64,000 nucleotides of DNA, taken from the NCBI RefSeq assembly GCF_026626305.1, contig NZ_JAPNUE010000006.1:62001-126000 (forward strand), given 5' to 3'. The first letter of the stretch is position 1, and each line of letters begins with the position of its first letter. Position numbers and translations under genes: made by a program. The stretch comes from Frigidibacter sp. RF13. Its GTDB lineage: Bacteria; Pseudomonadota; Alphaproteobacteria; Rhodobacterales; Rhodobacteraceae. Positions 53,835-62,343 of this stretch are shown in pieces. The notes beneath the pieces were generated by a model. It did no database searches. It was not told the origin of the DNA and saw only the letters and a program-made list of their open reading frames with translations.

Positions 53835-55049
53835 ATGGCGCCCGACAGCCTGACCAGAACGGCAGCCCCGAACGTCTATGACGCCGAACCCATCCCCGAG
53901 GCCGCGCGGGCCGAGATCGAACGGCTCCTGACCTCGGGCGATCTCTTCCGCTACACCGCGCCCGAAGGCGCGCCGGTCGCCCTTCTGGAACAGGAATTCG
54001 CGGCGCTCCTGGGGTCGCGCTATGCGCTCGCCGTCTCCTCCTGCTCTGCCGCCCTCTTCCTTTCCCTGAAGGCGCTCGACCTGCCGAAGGGCGCCCGCGT
54101 CCTCATCCCCGCCTTCACCTTCGCCGCCGTGCCCTCGGCTGTGGTCCACGCCGACTGCATCCCGGTTCTGGCCGAGGTCGGCCCGAATTTCCGCGTCGAC
54201 ATGGCCGATTTCGCAGCGCGCCTCGATGACAACATCGCCTGCGTCCTCATCAGCCACATGCGCGGCCATACCTCCGACATGGACCGGATCATGGAACTCT
54301 GCGACGCGCGGAACATTCCCGTCATCGAAGACGCCGCCCATTCGCTCGGGACAAAATGGCATGGCCGGAACATCGGCACGATCGGCAAGATCGGCTGCTT
54401 CTCCTTCCAGTCCTACAAGCTTGTGAACGCAGGCGAAGGCGGGATCCTGATCACCGACGACCCCGAGATCGCGGCAAAATGCGTGATCATGTCGGGCGCC
54501 TATGAACAGAACTGGAAGAAACATCCCGGCCTCCAGAACAGCTACATGCACTGGCAAAACCGCCTACCGCTCTACAACATGCGCATGCAGAACCTATCGG
54601 CCGCCGTCATCCGTCCGCAGCTTCCGCTCGTCTGGGACCGGGTGAACGCCGGCCGCACGAACCACGATCATGTCGCTGAACGCCTGAACACCTCGGCATG
54701 GTTCGACGTACCCCCGCCGCTTGCGCCCGAAGACCGCGCCCCCGACAGCCTGCAATTCAACCTCGTGGGCCACTGGACAGACGCCGAGGCCCGCGCCTTC
54801 CAGGATGCGGCCAAGAAGCGCGGCATCGCGGTGCAGATTTTCGGCCTCTCCGAGGACAATGCCCGCGCCTTCTGGAACTGGCAGTTCCTCGGCGAGATAC
54901 CCGACATGCCGCAAACCCGCGCGATGCTGATGCGCGCCTGCGACCTCAGGCTTCCCGCCCGACTGAAGCGGCATGAGCTCGACTTTATCGCCGACGCACT
55001 TCTTGCGGCTGTCGGTCAGGTCAAGACCGCCCGCCCGGATGCCGCCTGA
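53835..55049 (+). CDS. DegT/DnrJ/EryC1/StrS family aminotransferase
   Basis: 404-aa PLP enzyme. YALAVSSCSAALFLSLKALD, VIEDAAHSLGTKWHGRNIGT, FSFQSYKLVNAGEGGILITD (PLP lysine) and MQNLSAAVIRPQL follow the family order. Most relatives aminate nucleotide sugars; here no sugar genes are nearby, and the gene follows the GS/oxidase cluster, so an amine-related transamination is a real alternative. The stop lies within the left arm of a symmetric element. Confidence 0.85.
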   Translation: MAPDSLTRTAAPNVYDAEPIPEAARAEIERLLTSGDLFRYTAPEGAPVALLEQEFAALLGSRYALAVSSCSAALFLSLKALDLPKGARVLIPAFTFAAVPSAVVHADCIPVLAEVGPNFRVDMADFAARLDDNIACVLISHMRGHTSDMDRIMELCDARNIPVIEDAAHSLGTKWHGRNIGTIGKIGCFSFQSYKLVNAGEGGILITDDPEIAAKCVIMSGAYEQNWKKHPGLQNSYMHWQNRLPLYNMRMQNLSAAVIRPQLPLVWDRVNAGRTNHDHVAERLNTSAWFDVPPPLAPEDRAPDSLQFNLVGHWTDAEARAFQDAAKKRGIAVQIFGLSEDNARAFWNWQFLGEIPDMPQTRAMLMRACDLRLPARLKRHELDFIADALLAAVGQVKTARPDAA

Positions 55050-55187
55050 ACGGGCTCTTCGTCGCGCTTCGACCGCTTATCGCGAAGGGGCGAGGGGCCA
55101 GCCCCTCGCGCTCCCCGGGATATTTTCGAACGAAAGAGCAGCGTAGGGCGATGAGCGGGCGTAGCCCGACGAAGAGCCCCTTCAGGC
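55044..55187. repeat. symmetric element with 21-bp inverted ends between converging genes (hairpin element, copy B)
   Basis: The ends are GCCTGAA-C-GGGCTCTTCGTCG (55044-55064) and its inverse (55167-55187), with one mismatch. Both arms include the stop codon of the gene they border. Inside lie a CGAGGGGC/GCCCCTCG hairpin (55091-55108) and a CTCCCCGGGATATTTTCG box as in copies A and C. It may be a bidirectional terminator or a MITE-like insertion. Confidence 0.6.
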
Positions 55188-56138
55188 AGGAATCACCCTC
55201 AAACCCTGCGCCATCCAGGGATGCTCGGCGAGGACCGGGGCCACGATCATCTCCTGCAGCAGCAGGCGCAGTCGCGCCGCGATCTCGGCGGGCATTGTGC
55301 CCAACACGTCCCGCCGCGCCGTCAGCGCGATGCGGCGCGTGAGCGGCGGCATGGGCAGCGGTTTCAGCTCAATGCTTTCGCGGAACCGCGCCGCATGCAG
55401 GACGGCGAGCGGGGTGAGGATCGTCCAGCCTGTCCCGGCCGCAACCATCGCGAGGATGGAATTGTAACTGTCGAGCTCAAACCGGTGTGTGGGCCGGGCG
55501 GGCTGGCCTGCCAGCGCGTCAGCGATGAGCCGCCCCATGAAATGACGCGCGCTGTAGAGAATGAGGGGCAGCGCCGGATCAAAGGGCTCCCGCGCTTTTT
55601 CCTTTGGCATCACGGCGACGAATGGTTCCTCCAGAAGCCGGTGCACCTCGTGCCGCTCGGTCGCCAGTCCCAGATCGGCCGCGACGATCAGATCGAGCGT
55701 CCTCGCCTCCAGACCCTCCTGCAGCCGATGGCTCGGACCGGTTTCCAGCACGAACTGGCATCCCGGCCACTCCTGCCCGAGGTCGGACAAAAGCCGTGGC
55801 GTCAGTTCCGCCTCGAAATCCTCGATAAAGCCCAGCCGAAAGCTTGAGAGGCCCGAAAGGCCCGAAAGCCCGATCGCCGCCCGCGCCGCCGCCAGTTCAT
55901 TGACGATCGCCTGTGCGTGTCGCCGGAAAGTCTCGCCCGCCGGCGTCAGCCTGAGGGGCCTTTGCGTCCGGTCGAACAAAGTGGCCCCCAGCGCGGCCTC
56001 TAGCGCCGACACCTGCTGGCTGATCCCCGAGGGCGAGGCGCCAAGCCGCCGCGCGGCGCCCTGCACCGTGCCCTCCCCGGCTGCGGCCAGGAAAGCCTCG
56101 ATCGCCCAAAGCGTGACGCGGCCCGGATGGTCGGTCAT
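55182..56138 (-). CDS. LysR family transcriptional regulator
   Basis: 318 aa. N-terminal HTH (LWAIEAFLAAAGEGTVQGAA, then SGISQQVSALEAALGATLFD) and a two-lobed effector domain (FRLGFIEDFEAELTPRLLSD onward). The linker holds a tandem repeat, GLSGLSGLSS, from 9-bp repeated DNA at about 55846-55872. The effector is unknown; it lies opposite the GS/DegT cluster end and before phaR on the same strand. Possibly controls the amine cluster. Confidence 0.92.
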   Translation of the reverse strand: MTDHPGRVTLWAIEAFLAAAGEGTVQGAARRLGASPSGISQQVSALEAALGATLFDRTQRPLRLTPAGETFRRHAQAIVNELAAARAAIGLSGLSGLSSFRLGFIEDFEAELTPRLLSDLGQEWPGCQFVLETGPSHRLQEGLEARTLDLIVAADLGLATERHEVHRLLEEPFVAVMPKEKAREPFDPALPLILYSARHFMGRLIADALAGQPARPTHRFELDSYNSILAMVAAGTGWTILTPLAVLHAARFRESIELKPLPMPPLTRRIALTARRDVLGTMPAEIAARLRLLLQEMIVAPVLAEHPWMAQGLRVIPA

Positions 56139-56158
56139 CTGCCCCCGGGCCCCCGGTT

Positions 56159-56743
56159 CTAGAGTTTCGACAGTTTCGCCTGCAGATCGGCAAGCTGCTT
56201 CTTGATCGCGGCCAGATCGTCGTCGGCCGCGGGCGCCGCCTTGGCCTTGGCCTTCGGCGCTTCCTCCTCATCTGCCTCGGGCGCCGGGCCGGAAGACCCG
56301 GCGAATCCTCCCATGATCGACTTCAGGAAGGCCTGCTGCTGGCGTTGCAGCGCGTCGAACCCCGGCATCGAGGCCATGGGATTGGGCAGGTGCGACCATT
56401 GTTCCATCAGCTTCGACTGGCCGTCCCGCAGCATCTCGAACGATGCCGCCAGGAACTGCGGCACCACGCTTTGCGCGCTGGTCGTGTAGCTGCGCACGAG
56501 ATCGGTCAGCACATCGACCGGCAGCACATTCTCGCCCCGGCTCTCATGTTCGGCGATGATCTGCAAAAGATACTGCCGCGTCAGGTCGTCGCCCGTCTTC
56601 AGGTCAACGATCTGCACCTCGCGGCCGTCGCGGATGAAGGCGGCGATATCCTCAAGCGTCACATAGTCGCTCGTCTCGGTATTGTAGAGCCGCCGGCTGG
56701 CATAACGCTTGATCAGAAGCGGCTTCTTGTCGTCCGCCATCAC
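56159..56743 (-). CDS. phaR: polyhydroxyalkanoate synthesis repressor
   Basis: 194-aa regulator that binds DNA and PHA granules. The N-terminal domain LLIKRYASRRLYNTETSDYV, LEDIAAFIRDGREVQIVDLK is the PHB accumulation DNA-binding domain. It is followed by the granule-binding VVPQFLAASFEMLRDGQSKL. The C-terminus is acidic and then lysine/alanine-rich. It should repress phaP and itself; matching motifs lie nearby. Confidence 0.96.
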   Translation of the reverse strand: MMADDKKPLLIKRYASRRLYNTETSDYVTLEDIAAFIRDGREVQIVDLKTGDDLTRQYLLQIIAEHESRGENVLPVDVLTDLVRSYTTSAQSVVPQFLAASFEMLRDGQSKLMEQWSHLPNPMASMPGFDALQRQQQAFLKSIMGGFAGSSGPAPEADEEEAPKAKAKAAPAADDDLAAIKKQLADLQAKLSKL

Positions 56744-56783
56744 ATCCTCCCCAGGACTTCTTTTGGCACTGCGGCAAGATAAG

Positions 56784-56794
56784 CTGCACTTGCA
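56784..56794. promoter_or_regulatory. phaR: CTGCACTTGCA, possible PhaR autoregulatory site
   Basis: A variant of the CTGCACTGCAG motif 41 bp before the phaR start, next to an A-tract. Autoregulation is usual for PhaR. The match is imperfect (an extra T). Confidence 0.4.
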
Positions 56795-56803
56795 AAAAAA
56801 GAC

Positions 56804-56840
56804 AACAAAAAGAAAGGGCGGCTCCGCAAGGGAACCGCCC
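56804..56840 (-). terminator. intrinsic terminator of phaP
   Basis: On the minus strand a 10-bp stem (GGGCGGTTCC/GGAGCCGCCC, one G-T pair, loop CTTGC) is followed directly by TTTCTTTTTGTT. It lies 36 bp beyond the phaP stop: a textbook rho-independent terminator. Confidence 0.9.
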
Positions 56841-56875
56841 CGATCAACCTGTCCTCAGGGAGGCAAGAACAGGGA

Positions 56876-57325
56876 TTACTTCGCAGCCGCAGCCGCTTTC
56901 TTGGCGACGTTGGTCACTTCGGCAGTGGCTTTCTGCACTGCAGCAGCCGCATCTTCCGAAGCGGTCTTGCCAGCGGCGAGCATCAGCTCGACCGTGTCCA
57001 TCTGCACTTTCTTCGCGATTTCGGCGAAGGCAGCGAGGTTTTCGGCCGCGAGTTCAGCCGAGGCCGAAGCGAAATCGCTCACGGCTTTGGTGTAGTCGGC
57101 CGGCTCTTCCTTGACCTTGGCAAGAACGCCAACCTTGGCGATCGTCTCTTTCGCCCATTTGGACGAGATTTCGTTCGACTTCTCGGCGGCTTCGAGAGCA
57201 ACTTTGGTCAGCTTCTCGCCAAACGCGGCCGAGGTCTTGAACGCGCCCTGGGCAGCGGTCGCGTCGAACGGGAAAGCCTGCATCATGTCCTGCATGACTT
57301 TGGTGAAGTCTTGGGTCTTAGCCAT
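56876..57325 (-). CDS. phaP: phasin
   Basis: A 149-aa amphipathic helical protein that coats PHA granules. It starts MAKTQDFTKVMQDMMQAFPF and is rich in Ala, Lys and Glu (FGEKLTKVALEAAEKSNEIS; SDFASASAELAAENLAAFAE), ending in AAAAAK. AGGAGATATGAA precedes ATG 57325. It has its own terminator and an upstream PhaR-type operator, consistent with strong regulated expression. Confidence 0.95.
   Translation of the reverse strand: MAKTQDFTKVMQDMMQAFPFDATAAQGAFKTSAAFGEKLTKVALEAAEKSNEISSKWAKETIAKVGVLAKVKEEPADYTKAVSDFASASAELAAENLAAFAEIAKKVQMDTVELMLAAGKTASEDAAAAVQKATAEVTNVAKKAAAAAK
56933..56943. promoter_or_regulatory. CTGCACTGCAG motif inside phaP
   Basis: An exact copy of the candidate PhaR operator near the 3' end of the phasin coding region, within codons for AAAVQKA. 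It might be an intragenic operator (roadblock or loop with the upstream site), or chance from alanine codons GCT GCA GTG CAG. Confidence 0.35.
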
Positions 57326-57384
57326 TTCATATCTCCTGATCAGCGGGCCACGCCCGTTTCGCATCTGCAGCCTATATACATGCC

Positions 57385-57421
57385 GCAGTGCAGCATTTCA
57401 AGAGGAATTGCTGCACTGCAG
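57385..57421. promoter_or_regulatory. double PhaR-type operator upstream of phaP
   Basis: GCAGTGCAGCA (57385-57395) and TGCTGCACTGC (57409-57419) are perfect inverse copies separated by 13 bp; the second is part of an exact CTGCACTGCAG (57411-57421). They lie 60-96 bp upstream of the phaP start, with CTATATAC between as a possible -10. TGC-rich palindromes are the known PhaR target in Rhodobacter and Paracoccus. Confidence 0.75.
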
Positions 57422-57444
57422 AAAAATTCTATCCGCAGGTTGTA

Positions 57445-59238
57445 TCAGGCGTTTGGCACTTCCGTGACATAAGTGCCCGGCGCGTCGGTCAGGAGCGGGT
57501 GCTCGGCATCGCCGGGCGCGCGGGCGGCAGTCTTCTTGCCCGATCGTTCGTCAAGCCAGTCGCCCCAAGTTGGCCACCAGCTGCCCCGGTGCTTTTCGGC
57601 CCCGGCCTTCCAGTCGCCCGCCGCTTCCATAGGCCCGTCGCTGGTGTAGTGGCCGTACTTGTCTTTGCCGGGTGGGCTGATGATTCCGGCGATATGGCCG
57701 CTTTCTGCGAGGATGAAGGTCTTGTCCTTCGCCCCCATCTGCCGGACGCCCGCGAAAGAGGATTTCCACGGCGCGATATGGTCGGTCTCGCAGGCAATGG
57801 CGCAGAGCGGCACCTTGACGTCTTTCAGCGAAACTTTCTCGCCGCAGATCGTGAACGTTCCCTTGGCGAGCCCGTCCGACTGGCAGAGGCCGCGCAGATA
57901 TTCGATGGCCATGCGGGCGGGCAGGTTGGTGCCGTCGCCATTCCAGAACAGAAGATCGAAGGCAGGCGGCGCCTCGCCCAGCATATAACTTTTGATCGCG
58001 GGGCCATAGATCAGGTCGTTCGCCCTGAGGAAGGAAAAGGTCCGCGACATGAAATATTTGTCGAGGAAACCCGCCCGCTGGCATTCCGCCTCGATCCCGT
58101 CGACGAAGTCATTGTCGAGGAAGACGCCGACCTCGCCCGGATCGGAGAAATCGGTGAGCGTTGTGAAGAAGGTCGCCGAATTCACCGACTTGTCACCCCG
58201 CTTCTTCAATAGCGCGAGCGTCAGCGACAGGGTGGTGCCCGCGATACAGTAGCCGACGGCATTGACCCTTTCCTCGCCGGTGATGGCCTTGGCCTCGCGG
58301 ATTGCCGCAAGAAATCCGTCCTCGACATAGTCGTCCATACCCACATCGGCATAGGTCGCGTCTGGGTTCTTCCAGCTGACGACAAATAGCGTGAAGCCCT
58401 GATCCACGATCCATTTGATCAGCGAATTCTGCGGCTTAAGGTCCATGATGTAGAATTTGTTGATCCAGGGCGGGAAGATCACGATCGGGATTTCCCTGAC
58501 CTTCTCGGTCGTCGGCTCATACTGGATCAGTTCGATCAGCCGGTTGCGGTAGACGACCTTGCCCGGCGTCGTGGCGATATTGCCGCCGACCTGAAACGCC
58601 TCGCGGTCCGCAAGCGTGACGACCAGATCGCCATGGTTCGCCTCGATATCGCGCACCAGGTTTTCCAGACCCTGCACCAGGCTCTCGCCCTCCGTCGCCA
58701 CCGCCTTTTCCAGCGCATCGGGATTGGTCGCAAGGAAATTGGTCGGCGCCATCAGATCGAGGATCTGTTTCGAGAAATAGTCGACCCGTGCCCGGTCGCG
58801 CGCATCCAGCCCCTCAAGATTGCCGATCGCCTGCTGCATGGCTTCGGCATTGCGCAGATATTGCTGCTTGATGAAGTTGAAGTAGGGGTGGGTCTTCCAC
58901 AGCGGGTTGGCAAAGCGCCGGTCGTTCGGCGTCGGATCGTCGGGCGCTTTCATCTCGCCCTCTGCCAGCGCCTTCTGCGCCTCGACATAATGCTGCAGGG
59001 CCTGTCCCCAATAGCTGACCTGCTGCTCCATCACCTTCGTGGGATTTTGCAGCGCCTCGGCCCACCAGGCGCCCGCTGCCTTCGCGTAAAGCTCGAACCC
59101 CGGCGCCTCCAGCGCCGGATTGGGCGCGCGCTTTTGTGCAATTGCAGCAATCAGCCGCTGTGACAAAGCTTCGATCCGCGCCACATTCGCGTTCAATTTC
59201 TCAAGATCTGGTGGAGAGTTCGCAACTTTTGTTGTCAT
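57445..59238 (-). CDS. phaC: class I polyhydroxyalkanoate synthase
   Basis: A 597-aa enzyme that polymerises (R)-3-hydroxyacyl-CoA. The lipase-box-like motif is AVGYCIAGTTLS with catalytic Cys331; most class I enzymes read GYCxGG, so the glycine after Ile is replaced by Ala. PPWINKFYIMDL (oxyanion region), WKNPDATYADVGMDDYVEDG and the late ILAESGHIAGIISPP with the catalytic His are present. The N-terminal 100 residues are the non-catalytic domain. Divergent from phaZ with a PhaR-type motif between. Confidence 0.96.
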   Translation of the reverse strand: MTTKVANSPPDLEKLNANVARIEALSQRLIAAIAQKRAPNPALEAPGFELYAKAAGAWWAEALQNPTKVMEQQVSYWGQALQHYVEAQKALAEGEMKAPDDPTPNDRRFANPLWKTHPYFNFIKQQYLRNAEAMQQAIGNLEGLDARDRARVDYFSKQILDLMAPTNFLATNPDALEKAVATEGESLVQGLENLVRDIEANHGDLVVTLADREAFQVGGNIATTPGKVVYRNRLIELIQYEPTTEKVREIPIVIFPPWINKFYIMDLKPQNSLIKWIVDQGFTLFVVSWKNPDATYADVGMDDYVEDGFLAAIREAKAITGEERVNAVGYCIAGTTLSLTLALLKKRGDKSVNSATFFTTLTDFSDPGEVGVFLDNDFVDGIEAECQRAGFLDKYFMSRTFSFLRANDLIYGPAIKSYMLGEAPPAFDLLFWNGDGTNLPARMAIEYLRGLCQSDGLAKGTFTICGEKVSLKDVKVPLCAIACETDHIAPWKSSFAGVRQMGAKDKTFILAESGHIAGIISPPGKDKYGHYTSDGPMEAAGDWKAGAEKHRGSWWPTWGDWLDERSGKKTAARAPGDAEHPLLTDAPGTYVTEVPNA

Positions 59239-59261
59239 GGTAACAAATCCCCCCTACTCTC

Positions 59262-59272
59262 CTGCACTGCAG
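59262..59272. promoter_or_regulatory. CTGCACTGCAG between phaC and phaZ
   Basis: Exact copy of the candidate PhaR operator, 24 bp before the phaC start and 59 bp before the phaZ start, where it could control both divergent genes. Confidence 0.6.
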
Positions 59273-59330
59273 CATAACGCTGCCCGGGCTTTGGGGGAAG
59301 CTTGGATTAGCGAAGGGCAAAGGGTGTGTG

Positions 59331-60599
59331 ATGAAGGACATGGCGACCTACGACTGGATGGAAAGCGTCCGCAACACCAATGAATGGCTGGGCGCCTCGG
59401 CCCGCGCCATGGCCTCCTATCCGGTCTGGGGTCTGGTGCCGCATCCGATGTTCAAGGTCATGTCCGCCTGGGGCCGAATCACCGAACGCAGTTTCGCCCG
59501 CATGGTCATCAAGCCCGACTGGGGCATCCGCACAGTGGTTGGCGAGGATGGTCGCGACCATATCGTCGAGGTCGACACGCTTGTTACCCGGCCGTTCGGT
59601 GATCTCATTCATTTCCGCGCCGTCGGTCGCCCCGTCCGCGCCCGCCGCATCCTTCTGGTCGCGCCCATGTCCGGCCATTACTCGACGCTCCTGCGCTCGA
59701 CCGTCGCTTCGCTTCTGCCCGACTGCGAGGTTTATGTGACCGACTGGAAGAACGCCCGCGACATTCCGGTCAGCGAGGGCAAGTTCGATATCGAGGATTA
59801 CACGCTCTACCTCGTCGATTTCATGCGCCACCTCGGACCTGACATCAACGTCGTCGCCGTCTGCCAGCCCGCGCCGCTGACGCTGGCCGCAACCGCCTAT
59901 CTGGCTGAGGAAGACCCGAGCGCCCAGCCCCGCACGCTGACGCTGATCGGCGGCCCGATCGACCCCGACGCGGCCCCGACCGAAGTCACCGACTTCGGTC
60001 GCCGCCTGACCATGGGCCAGCTTGAGCATCTCGCGATCCAGCAGGTCGGCTTCAAATATGCGGGCGCCGGCCGCAAGGTTTATCCGGGCCTTCTGCAACT
60101 GGCTTCCTTCATCTCGATGAACCTTCCGACTCATACCAAGGCCTTCCAGGACCAGATCGTCCGCGCCGCGCGCGGCGAGGCGGGTGAGCGTGACAAGCAC
60201 AACCGCTTCTATGACGAATATCTCTCGGTCATGGACATGACGGCGGAATTCTACCTCTCGACTGTCGAGCGCATCTTCAAACGGCGCGAGATCGCGACCA
60301 ATGCCTTCACCGTCGCGGGGAAACCGGTCGACATCGGCAAGATCACCCAGGTCGCCGTCAAGGTGGTCGAGGGCGAGAAGGACGATATCTCCGCCCCCGG
60401 CCAGTGCCTCGCGGCACTCGACCTCCTGACCGGCCTGCCGGATGAGAAAAAGGCCAGCCACCTCGAACCCGAGGCCGGGCATTACGGCATCTTCGCGGGC
60501 AAGAGCTGGCGGACGAACATCCGCCCGCTGGTCCTCGATTTCATCGACCGCAATTCCGGCGCGCCCAAGGCCCGCCGCGGCCGCATCCGCGCCGTCTGA
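59331..60599 (+). CDS. phaZ: intracellular polyhydroxyalkanoate depolymerase
   Basis: A 422-aa enzyme that mobilises PHA granules. The nucleophile is Cys178 in NVVAVCQPAP, typical of the intracellular type, with SGHYSTLLRSTVASLLPDCE and VYVTDWKNARDIPVSEGKFD upstream. The C-terminal part has EPEAGHYGIFAGKSWRTNIR with the catalytic His. ATG 59331 directly follows GTG 59328, with AAAGGGT upstream. Divergent from phaC. Confidence 0.95.
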   Translation: MKDMATYDWMESVRNTNEWLGASARAMASYPVWGLVPHPMFKVMSAWGRITERSFARMVIKPDWGIRTVVGEDGRDHIVEVDTLVTRPFGDLIHFRAVGRPVRARRILLVAPMSGHYSTLLRSTVASLLPDCEVYVTDWKNARDIPVSEGKFDIEDYTLYLVDFMRHLGPDINVVAVCQPAPLTLAATAYLAEEDPSAQPRTLTLIGGPIDPDAAPTEVTDFGRRLTMGQLEHLAIQQVGFKYAGAGRKVYPGLLQLASFISMNLPTHTKAFQDQIVRAARGEAGERDKHNRFYDEYLSVMDMTAEFYLSTVERIFKRREIATNAFTVAGKPVDIGKITQVAVKVVEGEKDDISAPGQCLAALDLLTGLPDEKKASHLEPEAGHYGIFAGKSWRTNIRPLVLDFIDRNSGAPKARRGRIRAV

Positions 60600-61580
60600 T
60601 CAGAGGCCCCGCACCCAGCCCGTGATCGCCTCGGCCACGGGCTCGGTCATCGACGGGCTGAGGACTTCGCCCGCGATCACATGGGAATAGGGATCATCCC
60701 CCGCGCCCACCACCTGCGGCGACAAGGTCACCTTGCCCCCCCAGCGCGCCGCGACCGCCTTCGTCGCGTCCGGCGACACCACCTGATCAGCCTCGGCGAA
60801 GAGAAAGAGCGCGGGCACGGTGGCACCTGCATAATCTGCCGCCCCCGCATGTTCGGCCAGCGCCGCCATCGGCAGAAGCGCGACCGTCGGATAGCAGGTC
60901 GTCCAGAACTGTGCGTGCCGCTCATTCACCGGCTCGAAACACCGCTCGCGGCCCGCGATGACCGGTGCCCACCAGCGTGCGCCGGGCCAGGTCAGGATCA
61001 CCGAGGCCTGTGCCTGAATACCGAAGTTCGGCGATACGAATGCGATCCCCGCCATATCCCGCATCATCGCGGGCTGCAAAGCCGCCTCCGCCGCCAGCGT
61101 CCCGCCGGTCGAGGTCGCGATCACCACCACACGCCCGCCGATCCGTCGCCCGATCGCCAGAGCCTCGGCGGTATCATTAATCCAGTCCTGCACTTTCGGC
61201 CCAGCGAACCGCTCGGACCCGAGTCCGTGCCCAGCAAGCCGCGCATAATAGAGATTGGCGCCCAGCGCCTTGGCGACCAGATCGGGCACGGGGCGTATCT
61301 CTTCCGCCGTCGCCGAGAAGCCATGCAGATAGACGACCGCCAGATCGGTCTTCGCTCCGGCGGCGCCCGCCCAGACGATCCGCTTCTCCGCCCCGGGCAG
61401 GATGCCACCGACTTCGGCCTCCTGTGCGGCCAGATAGGTGTCGAGATCGGCAGGCAGGGCTGCCTCATCGAACCTTGGCGTCAGGTTCAGCGTTTCGCGC
61501 GGCCCGAACGTCAACAAGACCGCGAGAAAAAAGGCCAGCGCCCCGAAAAGGATCGCCGTGACCGCCGCAAACCTACGCAT
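60600..61580 (-). CDS. membrane-anchored alpha/beta hydrolase
   Basis: 326 aa with an N-terminal helix (VTAILFGALAFFLAVLLTFG) and an alpha/beta hydrolase domain: AVVYLHGFSATAEEIRPVPD, nucleophile elbow VVIATSTGGTLAAEA, FLFAEADQVVSPDAT with the acid, and a His near DDPYSHVIAGEVLSP. The likely role is a periplasm-facing esterase or lipase. Converges with phaZ (1-bp gap). Its start overlaps the stop of the upstream hydrolase gene by 8 bp. Confidence 0.88.
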   Translation of the reverse strand: MRRFAAVTAILFGALAFFLAVLLTFGPRETLNLTPRFDEAALPADLDTYLAAQEAEVGGILPGAEKRIVWAGAAGAKTDLAVVYLHGFSATAEEIRPVPDLVAKALGANLYYARLAGHGLGSERFAGPKVQDWINDTAEALAIGRRIGGRVVVIATSTGGTLAAEAALQPAMMRDMAGIAFVSPNFGIQAQASVILTWPGARWWAPVIAGRERCFEPVNERHAQFWTTCYPTVALLPMAALAEHAGAADYAGATVPALFLFAEADQVVSPDATKAVAARWGGKVTLSPQVVGAGDDPYSHVIAGEVLSPSMTEPVAEAITGWVRGL

Positions 61581-62334
61581 CTACGCGCTCCACCCGCTGA
61601 ATGACCTTCTCCACCGACCGCTCGATCAGCCGCAGACAGTCAGGCGTGGAAGAGCGGTGGTCGGCCCCCTTGACCAGCGTCAGCCTTATGTCCGGCCCAC
61701 TCACATGGTCCATCAGCCTAAGCGCCACCGCCATCGGCACATCCATATCCGCCGTCCCCTGTAGGAACCTGACCGGCATGGGCAGATCAAGCGGTGTCCT
61801 GAGCACCAGCCGCGACCGCCCGTCCTCGATCAGCCGCCGGGTGATAACATAGCCCTCCGCCGCATAATCCGACGGCACGACAACACGGCCCTCCGCCATC
61901 AACTGCCGCCGCTGGGCTTCGGAAAACTCGGCCCAGGTCAGATCCTCGGTGAAATCCGGCGCCGCAGCCACCGTCACCAGACCCGCCACCTTCTCAGGGC
62001 ACTCGCGCGCCAGCAGAAGTGCGATCCAGCCGCCCATGGACGAACCGACCAGAACCTGCGGCCCCTCGGTCAGCTTCATCAGCGCCGCGCGCGCATCCTC
62101 GAACCAGTCGCCGATAGAGCCGTCGGTGAACGCCCCCGACGAGGATCCGTGCCCCGAATAGTCGAACCGCAGATAGGCCCGACCCCGGCGCCTCGCCCAG
62201 TCTTCCAGCGCAACCGCCTTCGTCCCTTCCTTGTCCGAGACAAAGCCACCCAGAAACACGACCCCGGGGCCTGCGCCTTCGGTCCGGTCATAGGCAAGCC
62301 GCCGTCCGTCCGCCGTGTCCAGATAGTCGCTCAT
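61573..62334 (-). CDS. alpha/beta hydrolase
   Basis: 253-aa cytosolic hydrolase. GVVFLGGFVSDKEGTKAVAL is the oxyanion region, FDYSGHGSSSGAF follows, nucleophile elbow LVGSSMGGWIALLL, then LQGTADMDVPMAVA (acid) and VKGADHRSSTPD (His). The pattern resembles mycophenolic-acid acyl-glucuronide esterase/ABHD10-like serine hydrolases. ATG 62334 chosen because the frame upstream runs into thrS and is not family-like. Confidence 0.88.
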   Translation of the reverse strand: MSDYLDTADGRRLAYDRTEGAGPGVVFLGGFVSDKEGTKAVALEDWARRRGRAYLRFDYSGHGSSSGAFTDGSIGDWFEDARAALMKLTEGPQVLVGSSMGGWIALLLARECPEKVAGLVTVAAAPDFTEDLTWAEFSEAQRRQLMAEGRVVVPSDYAAEGYVITRRLIEDGRSRLVLRTPLDLPMPVRFLQGTADMDVPMAVALRLMDHVSGPDIRLTLVKGADHRSSTPDCLRLIERSVEKVIQRVERVDA

Positions 62335-62343
62335 CCCGATCCT

